A DNA stretch of 44,830 nt from Ruminococcus sp. (lineage in GTDB: Bacteria; Bacillota; Clostridia; Oscillospirales; Ruminococcaceae). Shown piece after piece: positions 1-6,005 of the stretch; positions within the stretch are counted from its first letter, which is position 1, and each line of letters starts with the position of its first letter. Below the pieces are notes generated by a model. The model was not told the origin of the DNA. It saw nothing but the letters and a program-made list of their open reading frames with translations, and did not search any database. A program made the translations under genes and the position numbers. The stretch is from contig JAFVCV010000038.1 in NCBI GenBank assembly GCA_017478965.1, positions 87,977 through 132,806 on the forward strand, given 5' to 3'.

Positions 1-1049
1 AATGGCGGCAGAGGGTATGCGACGGCGTTGTGATACTCGGGGCGCTCAATGCGGTGGTGGCCTTTTTGCAGGCTATACCCGCAACGGCTGACCTTACTCA
101 TAATTTCTTCACCAGGCTGTTTTTAAGGATAGCCATGGACCCGGACGAGAGCGCAGGGGAGTATTTCTATGAGGGCGGTATAAACTACCTGCTGGGCGTT
201 TATAAGGACGCAAGGGCCGCTACGGGATTTATGATAAGCCCCCACGCCCTTGCGGTGCTGATGACGGTAGGGTATGTTCTGGCGCTGTCCGGGTCGGCCT
301 TTGCGGAGTCGGTGAAAAGAAAGGTGCTTTACTCTGCGGCGGCAGTGGCCATGGCGGCGGCGGCTTGTCTGACGCTGACGGTGACGGGCGTGGTCGGCAT
401 TGCAGCCGGCGGGGCCACCGTCTTTGTAATGGCCACGGTGAAGTTCGCAAAGGGCAGTAAGGGTGCTGCCGCTGCGGCAATACCTCTGCTGCTGTCGGCG
501 GCGGTGATGATAGTGATGATGATGAACGGATCTGAGAGACAGGACGAGGCCATCATCTTTACCGACGGATATATCGTCCGCTCCACCACTATGTACGGCA
601 GGATGTCCGGTGACATGGAGGAGGAGATATACAGTTTTCTGCGGCATGACGGCGCTTTTGTCACCGGTGAGAAGTGGCTTGGCGGCATGGGTCCTGACAA
701 CGGGTTCAGCTATATAAGCACCTATCAGCTAAGTACCGACAGGTTTTTCAATATCTTCCTTGACCACAGCGCTCAGCTGGGAATACCCGGGGCGGTGCTC
801 TGGGGGCTGTTCCTGCTTGTGACGCTCATCAAGGGCTTTAAAGCCTTTGCGGGCTTTATTGCCGGCAGGGAAGACTATGCGGCGGCAGGCGCCTGCGCTG
901 CGCTTATCGCTTATCTTGCACAGGGCTGGTTCAACACCACCTGGGCTACCACGGAATATATCGTTTATATCCTCATCGGAGTTGTCTGGAGCGTGACTAT
1001 CCTCGGGCCCCGCTCCGAAGAGCAGGACGAAGATAAACAAGCGGCATAA
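1..1049 (+). CDS. Membrane protein, O-antigen ligase/polymerase-like, partial (5' end missing)
   Basis: The reading frame is open from the first bases of the window to the TAA at 1047-1049, so the GTG at 30 is probably internal and the gene starts upstream of the window. About 349 residues remain. They hold several hydrophobic segments (an alanine/valine-rich block around residues 80-170 and two or three helices near the C-terminus) separated by a long polar loop containing WLGGMGPDNGFSYIS and FNIFLDHSAQLGIPGAVLW. A large extracytoplasmic loop followed by a 'H-N-x-F-L-x-x-x-x-x-G-I-P-G' type segment is typical of the Wzy/WaaL (O-antigen ligase) superfamily, which polymerises or transfers surface polysaccharide. 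The family call is inference from this layout; the substrate is unknown. The C-terminal tail is acidic and cytoplasmic-looking. Confidence 0.6.
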   Translation, partial: WRQRVCDGVVILGALNAVVAFLQAIPATADLTHNFFTRLFLRIAMDPDESAGEYFYEGGINYLLGVYKDARAATGFMISPHALAVLMTVGYVLALSGSAFAESVKRKVLYSAAAVAMAAAACLTLTVTGVVGIAAGGATVFVMATVKFAKGSKGAAAAAIPLLLSAAVMIVMMMNGSERQDEAIIFTDGYIVRSTTMYGRMSGDMEEEIYSFLRHDGAFVTGEKWLGGMGPDNGFSYISTYQLSTDRFFNIFLDHSAQLGIPGAVLWGLFLLVTLIKGFKAFAGFIAGREDYAAAGACAALIAYLAQGWFNTTWATTEYIVYILIGVVWSVTILGPRSEEQDEDKQAA

Positions 1050-1051
1050 CA

Positions 1052-1081
1052 AATGTCCCCCTGCCAAAGCAGGGGGACATT
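1052..1081. terminator. Bidirectional intrinsic terminator between convergent genes
   Basis: A perfect 13-bp stem (AATGTCCCCCTGC, loop CAAA, GCAGGGGGACATT) starts 3 bases after the stop of the membrane gene and lies 25 bases from the stop of ridA, which runs toward it. On the + strand it is followed by TCTATTTA, a weak U tract. Its place between two convergent stops suggests it ends transcription from both sides. Confidence 0.75.
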
Positions 1082-1105
1082 CTATTTACATAAGCTCATT
1101 GCTCA

Positions 1106-1480
1106 TCAAAGCTCTGCCACTACCTCGACCTCGACCAAAACGTCCTTAGGCAGCTCCTTGACAGCTACACAGGACCTGGCGGGCTTTGAGGTGAAGTACT
1201 GACCGTAGATCCCGTTAAAGGCGGCAAAGTCAGACATATTCTTCAAAAAGCATACGGTCTTCACAGCTTTGTCCAGGGAAGAACCTGCCTCCTCCAGGAC
1301 GGCCTTCAGATTTTTGCACACCTGATGGGTCTGCTCCTCGATAGTCGTGGCCTCTACATTGCCGCTTTCCGGCACGATAGCTATCTGACCGGATGTGAAT
1401 ACCAGCCCGCCGACCTTTACTGCCTGTGAATAAGGCCCGATAGCGTCGGGGGCGCTTTTTGTGTAAACTTTTTCTGCCAT
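1106..1480 (-). CDS. ridA: RidA family enamine/imine deaminase
   Basis: A 124-residue protein of the RidA/YjgF/UK114 family, the normal length for this trimeric enzyme. RidA hydrolyses reactive 2-aminoacrylate and related imines released by PLP enzymes such as serine/threonine dehydratase, protecting other PLP enzymes. Visible family marks are the N-terminal AIGPYSQAV, FTSGQIAI, and the C-terminal PARSCVAVKELPKDVLVEVE, which carries the catalytic arginine and the conserved glutamate. The start is preceded by AAAGGAG at good spacing. It is the last gene of the yqeG operon; a short inverted repeat (1505-1520) precedes its ribosome binding site. Substrate range cannot be told from sequence. Confidence 0.93.
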   Translation of the reverse strand: MAEKVYTKSAPDAIGPYSQAVKVGGLVFTSGQIAIVPESGNVEATTIEEQTHQVCKNLKAVLEEAGSSLDKAVKTVCFLKNMSDFAAFNGIYGQYFTSKPARSCVAVKELPKDVLVEVEVVAEL

Positions 1481-1530
1481 TTAAAACAACTCCTTTATTA
1501 TTTCAGGGCTTTGCGGCCCTTTTATTATTG

Positions 1531-2076
1531 TTAAGAGTACCGCAGGTACTTCATATCCTCAAAATAATTCTCCGGCTCCTTGACAAAGAACATCTTCTCC
1601 CTGGCTTTGTCCGGTCCCGTCACAAGGAAATTGAACACGGTCAGCACGTAATACCATTTTCCGTCGTCCTCATAGGTCCTTCGTTCGTTATATACTATGC
1701 GTCCGTAGTCCCCCGGGGACAGGCTGAATTTTTTTACATACCACTGCTGCCCCTTATGACAAAGGTACCCTATCCCGTAGCACTCGCCGGCTTTGGAGAC
1801 TGTCACTCTTCCCCCAAGATCGGGGTAATAGCCTTTCCCGTTATAGAGCTTATCCTTTGTGAGCATTTTCACGCCCTCGCTGTAGTGGGCCATTCTTTCC
1901 TTGCTTTGCTCATAGAGATGTGAGGAAAAATATACCTCACAGTCACTGTCAGGATCTTTCGCAGATCTTTCCGGCAGGTCTTCCTTACAGAATCTCAGGG
2001 CAGCCCTCTGAGCGGCGTAGTCCGGATACCTTACGTCCTTATGGTAGACTATGCTGATGCGCTGAATGAATATCAT
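1531..2076 (-). CDS. Hypothetical protein
   Basis: About 181 residues, not recognised. The chosen ATG (2074-2076) overlaps the stop of the upstream peptidase as ATGA, the same coupling used between the two genes before it; an in-frame TTG six bases further upstream (2080-2082) is an alternative, and AAAGGAG at about 2089-2095 could serve either. The protein is rich in Tyr, Lys and Asp, with no signal peptide or membrane helix. The second half (GGRVTVSKAGECYGIGYLCHKGQQWYVKKFSL ... GKWYYVLTVFNFLV, split by a loop) looks like alternating beta strands. No catalytic motif is seen. Position in a housekeeping operon is the only hint of function. Confidence 0.7.
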   Translation of the reverse strand: MIFIQRISIVYHKDVRYPDYAAQRAALRFCKEDLPERSAKDPDSDCEVYFSSHLYEQSKERMAHYSEGVKMLTKDKLYNGKGYYPDLGGRVTVSKAGECYGIGYLCHKGQQWYVKKFSLSPGDYGRIVYNERRTYEDDGKWYYVLTVFNFLVTGPDKAREKMFFVKEPENYFEDMKYLRYS

Positions 2077-3152
2077 AGACAAATAAGCTCCTTTGGCGCT
2101 AAGGTCAGGTTTTTGCAGCCGTCCTTTTCCACCACTGCAAAGTCCTCTATCCTTACGCCGAACCTGCCCTCCAGATAAATGCCCGGCTCGATAGTCTCCA
2201 CCGCACCCTCCGGCAGGGGCTGGGGATTTCTTGGGGTCCCGTATGGCTCCTCGTGTATCTCCATACCCACACCGTGGCCAAGGGAATGACCGAAACAGTC
2301 ACCGTAGCCTTCTGCCTCGATGATGTTCCTGGCGATAGCGTCGAAATTAGCTCCGGTGATGCCGGCCTTCAGTCCGGCGATGGCGGCCTCCTGTGCTCTC
2401 AGAACTATCTCATAGACCTTTTTCATCTCGTCGCTGGGTCTTCCCACGCAGACCGTTCTAGTCATGTCGCTGTGATAGCCTTCCACCACGGCGCCGAAGT
2501 CCATGAGAACGAACTCGCCGCTCTCCACCCTCTTGTCTCCCGGTACTCCATGGGGCAGTGAGGTGTTGCTGCCCGCACGGGCTATGGTGTCAAAGCTCAG
2601 GGCCTCTGCTCCGTGGCTTAGCATATAGTAGTCCAGCTCCAGCTGTATTTCCTTTTCGGTCCTTCCGGGCCGGATAAATCCCATCATATGTTCAAGCCCC
2701 GCCTCGGCCACACGCTGCGCCCTTATCATCTTTTCGATCTCATCGGCAGTCTTGACCGAGCGTATCTCCCTGATGAGCTTGCCGAAACGGCTGTCGGCCA
2801 CAGGCTTTCGCTCTCCCAGGGCTTTCTTGTAGGTCTTGAAATTCTCCAGGGTACAGGTAAAGTCATCCAGGGCATAGCTCTTCGCACCGTGCCTGTCCAT
2901 AAGCTCCGCCACCGTTTTGCAGGTGCCGGCAGTGCCGCTGTTGTTGAGCATCACCTCGCAGTCCTTCACGGTGCTGCGGGCCTTTTCGATGTACCTGAAA
3001 TCAATGAGCAGATAGCTCTTCTCAGGGAACACCACCAGGGTCCCGGCGCTTGACTTCATGCCGGTGAAATAGCGCCTGTTGATATCGTCCTCTATTATCC
3101 CGCAGTCAGCGATACCGCTGAGCCTGCTCTGCAAGATCTCCAGCTTGTTCAT
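2073..3152 (-). CDS. M24 family Xaa-Pro aminopeptidase
   Basis: 359 residues, the usual length of the short Firmicutes Xaa-Pro peptidases (YpdF/YqhT type). It has an N-terminal creatinase-like domain (about 1-125) and a C-terminal pita-bread metallopeptidase domain. The metal ligands can be placed: the aspartates in LMDFGAVVEGYHSDMTRT, the histidine in GHSLGHGVGMEIHEEPY, and the glutamates in VETIEPGIY and GVRIEDFAVV. It removes N-terminal residues preceding proline from peptides in the cytoplasm, using two Mn or Co ions. The start overlaps the aroQ stop by 4 bases (ATGA). In Bacillus yqhT likewise sits beside yqhS (a type II dehydroquinase) upstream of efp, so the pairing with aroQ is conserved; efp itself is absent here. 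Confidence 0.92.
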   Translation of the reverse strand: MNKLEILQSRLSGIADCGIIEDDINRRYFTGMKSSAGTLVVFPEKSYLLIDFRYIEKARSTVKDCEVMLNNSGTAGTCKTVAELMDRHGAKSYALDDFTCTLENFKTYKKALGERKPVADSRFGKLIREIRSVKTADEIEKMIRAQRVAEAGLEHMMGFIRPGRTEKEIQLELDYYMLSHGAEALSFDTIARAGSNTSLPHGVPGDKRVESGEFVLMDFGAVVEGYHSDMTRTVCVGRPSDEMKKVYEIVLRAQEAAIAGLKAGITGANFDAIARNIIEAEGYGDCFGHSLGHGVGMEIHEEPYGTPRNPQPLPEGAVETIEPGIYLEGRFGVRIEDFAVVEKDGCKNLTLAPKELICL

Positions 3153-3610
3153 TGCCCGTCACCGTCTTCCCTGTCAGCGCTGAGGATATAGCTCATAGCG
3201 TCCAGCGCAGCAAGGTAGGAATACTTCCCGAACCCTGCGATCTGCCCTCTGCAAACGGGCGCAATGACGCTCTTGCTGCGAAATTCGTCCCTGGCGTGGA
3301 TATTGCTCAGATGTACCTCTATGACAGGTATCTTTATGGCGGCGATAGCGTCCCTTATGGCATAGCTGTAGTGAGTATAGGCTCCGGCGTTGAGAATAAC
3401 GCCGTCGTATTTTTTCCTTGCGATATGCAGCTCGTCGATAAGCTCGCCCTCATGGTTCGACTGGAACACCTCGCAGTGCATACCGTGCTCCATGCCGTGG
3501 GCAATTATCTCATTGTTTATCGACTCAAAGCTGTCGCTGCCGTAGACCCCCGGCTCCCTTTCACCTAAAAGGTTCAGGTTGGGTCCGTGCATGATAAGTA
3601 TCTTCTTCAT
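3149..3610 (-). CDS. aroQ: Type II 3-dehydroquinate dehydratase
   Basis: A 153-residue type II dehydroquinase, which converts 3-dehydroquinate to 3-dehydroshikimate in the shikimate pathway. Family marks in order: HGPNLNLLGEREPGVYG with the catalytic Arg and Tyr of the flexible lid, FQSNHEGELID, ILNAGAYTHYSYAIRDA, and EVHLSNIHARDEFR with the active-site His and the lid-closing Arg. Length fits the dodecameric family (about 145-155), with a short polar tail (ADREDGDGQ). The stop overlaps the downstream peptidase start as ATGA. No other aro gene is in the window, so the pathway must be encoded elsewhere. Confidence 0.96.
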   Translation of the reverse strand: MKKILIMHGPNLNLLGEREPGVYGSDSFESINNEIIAHGMEHGMHCEVFQSNHEGELIDELHIARKKYDGVILNAGAYTHYSYAIRDAIAAIKIPVIEVHLSNIHARDEFRSKSVIAPVCRGQIAGFGKYSYLAALDAMSYILSADREDGDGQ

Positions 3611-3646
3611 AGTATCAAGCCTTTCTATTGCACCCTTTCCGGCGTT

Positions 3647-4606
3647 TCAGCAGATGAAAATGGTGCTGCATCTGCCGGAGGGGTCTTTTTCAAAATCGCA
3701 CCTCAGGCAGGCGTTTTCAATATCATGGTCATAATACCAGGTGGGGCAGTAAAAGTGGTTGGGTGTGATGAACCTGTCAGGGTTCCCCTTTGCCTTCTGC
3801 ATCTCCAGCCTGGTCAGCCCTATCTTAGCTCCGCATACCGCCAGATCAAAGGGAGCGTCGAACCTTATGGTATACAGTCTGCCGGTATCGGGCTTGAAAA
3901 ACAGCCATACCCCGGCCTCAGTGAGCCTCACATGACGGTATGAGTGCCCGTTCTCGCTGTAGTCCCTGATATCAAGGTCGATACCCATAAGCCGGTGTAC
4001 GGTGCCCTCGTCCATACCAAGCTCCAGCCTGAGGGCCCTTCTTCTGAGCTTTTGTATCTCTGTATCCGTATCGTAGCCCTCGATGTCGTTGCCGTGGGTG
4101 AGCTTGAAGGTCTTCATGACCGTATGGGGGTCGCACCTTATAAGCGACACAGAAACGAAGTCTATGTCGAAAGGGACAAAGCTCTTCGTCAGCAGGTCGA
4201 AATAGGCTGTGCCCTGCTCTCTGTCCTCCTCATAGCCTAAAGAAACGTGGGGTATCCAGTTCTGCGGGCGATAATTGCCCAGACCCCCCAGGTCATAATG
4301 CCTGGAGAGCACCGTGTAGGTCTTATAGAAATCATCGTTCAGCGCATTGTTCAGCTCCGCCTCCGCAAATGGGACGCTGCCGTTGAAACAGCCCACGCTT
4401 TTCATCCGTGTCCTGACCGGTTCCAGATAACCTTGCAGGACCTCAAAATAGGTCATGAAAACGTCGTCGCCGTCATCGCACTGAAAAACGCCCAGCTTTA
4501 AATGTGGCCTTATGCCGTTCTCTATCAGATAGCTCCCGCACATAAGGTCCAGCAGCTTTATGGTCCCGGCGCCGTCGGCATTCAGCGCTATAGCGTATTC
4601 TGCCAT
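3647..4606 (-). CDS. 2H phosphoesterase-like protein with extra C-terminal domain
   Basis: 319 residues. The N-terminal ~180 residues look like the 2H phosphoesterase / 2'-5' RNA ligase fold: two histidine motifs about 85 residues apart, H35-L-K in GIRPHLKLGVF and H120-V-S in NWIPHVSLGYE. The second fits the family HxS/T consensus; in the first the S/T is a lysine, so catalysis by the classic mechanism is doubtful. The C-terminal ~130 residues are unrecognised and hold a possible metal-binding set near the end (HFYCPTWYYDHD, CLRCDF). No signal peptide or membrane helix. Start chosen at ATG with GAGGA six bases upstream. Family call is my inference from the motifs. Confidence 0.62.
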   Translation of the reverse strand: MAEYAIALNADGAGTIKLLDLMCGSYLIENGIRPHLKLGVFQCDDGDDVFMTYFEVLQGYLEPVRTRMKSVGCFNGSVPFAEAELNNALNDDFYKTYTVLSRHYDLGGLGNYRPQNWIPHVSLGYEEDREQGTAYFDLLTKSFVPFDIDFVSVSLIRCDPHTVMKTFKLTHGNDIEGYDTDTEIQKLRRRALRLELGMDEGTVHRLMGIDLDIRDYSENGHSYRHVRLTEAGVWLFFKPDTGRLYTIRFDAPFDLAVCGAKIGLTRLEMQKAKGNPDRFITPNHFYCPTWYYDHDIENACLRCDFEKDPSGRCSTIFIC

Positions 4607-4633
4607 ATCTGTCCTCTTTTCCTCGGCAGGGGA

Positions 4634-4819
4634 TCACTCATCTATCTTGGCCACCTGCACAGAGATCACATGGCGAAGGTTAAGGTAGATGGTCTCGGTA
4701 TCCTTCTCTATGGCCACCCAGTCGCTGGAAACGTCCACCAGGGTATAATCGCTGAACGTACCCTCTTTTGTAACGAAATTACACTTTACATTGATAAGCT
4801 CTCTGAAAAAATCACTCAT
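4634..4819 (-). CDS. Small Sm-like/SH3-barrel-like protein
   Basis: 61 residues from the ATG at 4817-4819; an upstream in-frame GTG at 4828 lies against the AAAGGA ribosome binding site, which suits the ATG better. After a short helix (SDFFRELINV) the sequence alternates hydrophobic beta strands: KCNFVTKEGTFSDYTLVDVSSDWVAI and TIYLNLRHVISVQVAKI (given here as two pieces). This strand pattern, ending in a 'hhhxHhhSh' strand, resembles the Sm fold of Hfq-like proteins, but no diagnostic motif is certain. It sits between yqeG and the 2H-like gene in one operon. Function unknown. Confidence 0.65.
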   Translation of the reverse strand: MSDFFRELINVKCNFVTKEGTFSDYTLVDVSSDWVAIEKDTETIYLNLRHVISVQVAKIDE

Positions 4820-4856
4820 TCTTCTCACGTCCTTTAAATATTATTAACTGTCGTTT

Positions 4857-5363
4857 TTACCTGCCGCTGCTCACAGCGCTGTCTCTGCGTGGCAGGAATG
4901 GCTTTTCGCAGGCCCTCTTGAACCTGAACGGCAGGCTCTCTTCGGGCTTTATCGGGAACACGAACAGGGACCTTATGCCCTTGAGGTTCGACCCTAGGAT
5001 ATCCGTGAATATCTGGTCCCCCACGGCTGCGGCCTCCCGTTTTTCAAGACCCATTTTTTTCAGCGCTTTGCTGTAGCCTATGGTCAGCGGCTTTGCTCCC
5101 TCGCAGACGAAACCGATACCCAGCTTCCGGGCGAAAGGCTCCACCCGGGGTGCGTGGTTGTTGGAGACTATCATTAGCTCTATCCCCGCCGCCTTCATCT
5201 CGTTTATCCACCTGAGACTGCTTTCCGGGACCACCGGGTCGTTATGGGTGGTAAGGGTGTTGTCAAGGTCAAGCAGCAGTCCCCTGATGTGTTTCTTCTT
5301 CAAAAACTCCGGCGTGATATCGTTCACCTTATCAAATACATAAGTTGGTCTGAAAAAAAACAT
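4857..5363 (-). CDS. yqeG: YqeG family HAD IIIA-type phosphatase
   Basis: 168 residues. HAD motifs are clear: motif I GLLLDLDNTLT (nucleophile and general acid aspartates), motif II LMIVSNN, and motif IV AAVGDQIFTDILGSN. This pattern and length match the YqeG family, found across Firmicutes, usually near yqeH/aroE or in translation-related operons; its substrate is not established. Start chosen at the ATG 5361-5363 because GGAGG stands five bases upstream; an in-frame ATG 24 bases earlier would lie upstream of that site. It is the first gene after the promoter at 5402-5430 and so probably leads the operon down to ridA. Confidence 0.9.
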   Translation of the reverse strand: MFFFRPTYVFDKVNDITPEFLKKKHIRGLLLDLDNTLTTHNDPVVPESSLRWINEMKAAGIELMIVSNNHAPRVEPFARKLGIGFVCEGAKPLTIGYSKALKKMGLEKREAAAVGDQIFTDILGSNLKGIRSLFVFPIKPEESLPFRFKRACEKPFLPRRDSAVSSGR

Positions 5364-5401
5364 ACTACCTCCAAAGCAACAAAGCAAGAACCGTTTACCT
5401 A

Positions 5402-5430
5402 ATTATAACATAATCTGCCCCTAAAGTAAA
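5402..5430 (-). promoter_or_regulatory. Sigma-A promoter of the yqeG operon
   Basis: Reading the minus strand: TTTACT, 17-bp spacer, TATAAT, with TGT before the -10 (extended -10). The predicted start lies about 30 bases before the yqeG start codon. It lies just downstream of the rpsU terminator, so the yqeG operon is separated from rpsU. Confidence 0.85.
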
Positions 5431-5452
5431 GCCCCCGCAGGCTCAAAAGGGC

Positions 5453-5481
5453 AAAAAAGGCGGACACCCAAAATGCCCGCC
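5453..5481 (-). terminator. Intrinsic terminator downstream of rpsU
   Basis: On the minus strand GGCGGGCA and TGTCCGCC form an 8-bp stem (one G-U pair) around a 7-base loop, followed at once by six T. It lies 67 bases after the rpsU stop. A second small hairpin (CCTGAT-GAG-ATCAGG, 5525-5539) lies between the stop and this terminator. Confidence 0.88.
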
Positions 5482-5548
5482 CTTGTGGATAACTTTTTTA
5501 ACGCTCAAAAAGCCGCAGTCACCGCCTGATCTCATCAGGGGTCCCGCA

Positions 5549-5722
5549 TCAATACTTGCGCTTACGTGCAGCTTCGGACTTCTTCTTGCGCTTTACCGAA
5601 GGCTTTTCGTAATGCTCTCTCTTACGGACCTCAGCGATAACGCCGTCTCTTGCGCAAGATCTCTTGAAGCGCTTGAGAGCCGTGTCCAGAGTTTCGTTTT
5701 TGCCAACACGAATTTCTGCCAA
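5549..5722 (-). CDS. rpsU: 30S ribosomal protein S21
   Basis: A 57-residue gene read directly from the bases. It begins [19 protein letters not shown] and ends SEAARKRKY, the standard S21 sequence: a short N-terminal strand, the KRFKR helix, and a very basic C-terminal helix. S21 binds the 30S platform near the 3' end of 16S rRNA and aids initiation. The start codon is TTG (5720-5722) with GGGAGGG seven bases upstream; no in-frame ATG or GTG is available nearby. It is monocistronic, with its own promoter (5894-5922), a leader of about 165 nt, and a strong terminator. Confidence 0.97.
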   Translation of the reverse strand: MAEIRVGKNETLDTALKRFKRSCARDGVIAEVRKREHYEKPSVKRKKKSEAARKRKY

Positions 5723-5887
5723 AATTATTCCCTCCCTTTGCCACCTGTGACAGAGGCAGTCATCCGACCGTGATACCGTCAGCGGCGGTCCAAGGGTGAT
5801 AGTGAAGGTCTGCCAAGTGCAAACTTGTAAACGCTGTAACGTTCCCTCTGTCTCTATCCGCCGATAACTTCGGTCAACATAACTACA
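5723..5887 (-). promoter_or_regulatory. Long 5' leader of rpsU
   Basis: The stretch from the predicted transcription start (about 5887) to the rpsU start codon is about 165 nt, long for a 57-codon gene. It has short inverted repeats, such as GGTATCACGGTCGGATGACTG near 5755-5780 read on the minus strand, but no terminator-like hairpin. I recognise no known riboswitch or r-protein leader here. Whether it is regulatory is inference from length alone. Confidence 0.35.
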
Positions 5888-5893
5888 GATTAT

Positions 5894-5922
5894 ATTATAC
5901 TATATAATCTTCCAAAAGTCAA
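5894..5922 (-). promoter_or_regulatory. Sigma-A promoter of rpsU
   Basis: Minus strand: TTGACT, 17-bp spacer, TATAAT, in an AT-rich stretch. It lies between the leuS stop and rpsU, so rpsU is not dependent on leuS transcription. Confidence 0.87.
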
Positions 5923-6005
5923 TACCGCCGGCGGCTTTTTTGAAATTTTTATGAAAATATTTTCGACCTTTTTTTGGTCATTTTGCCAAAGTCCTTCAGC
6001 TTTTC

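Noticed and set aside
1505-1520. AGGGC/GCCCT inverted repeat before ridA.
   Set aside because: Only a 5-bp stem, and the T tract is on the + strand where no gene ends; not a terminator for the minus-strand operon.
5926-6005. Palindromes after leuS (GAAAATATTTTC, GACC-A7-GGTC, CCGCCGGCGG).
   Set aside because: Stems are four pairs or loopless and lack a proper U tract on the leuS strand, so I do not call a leuS terminator.
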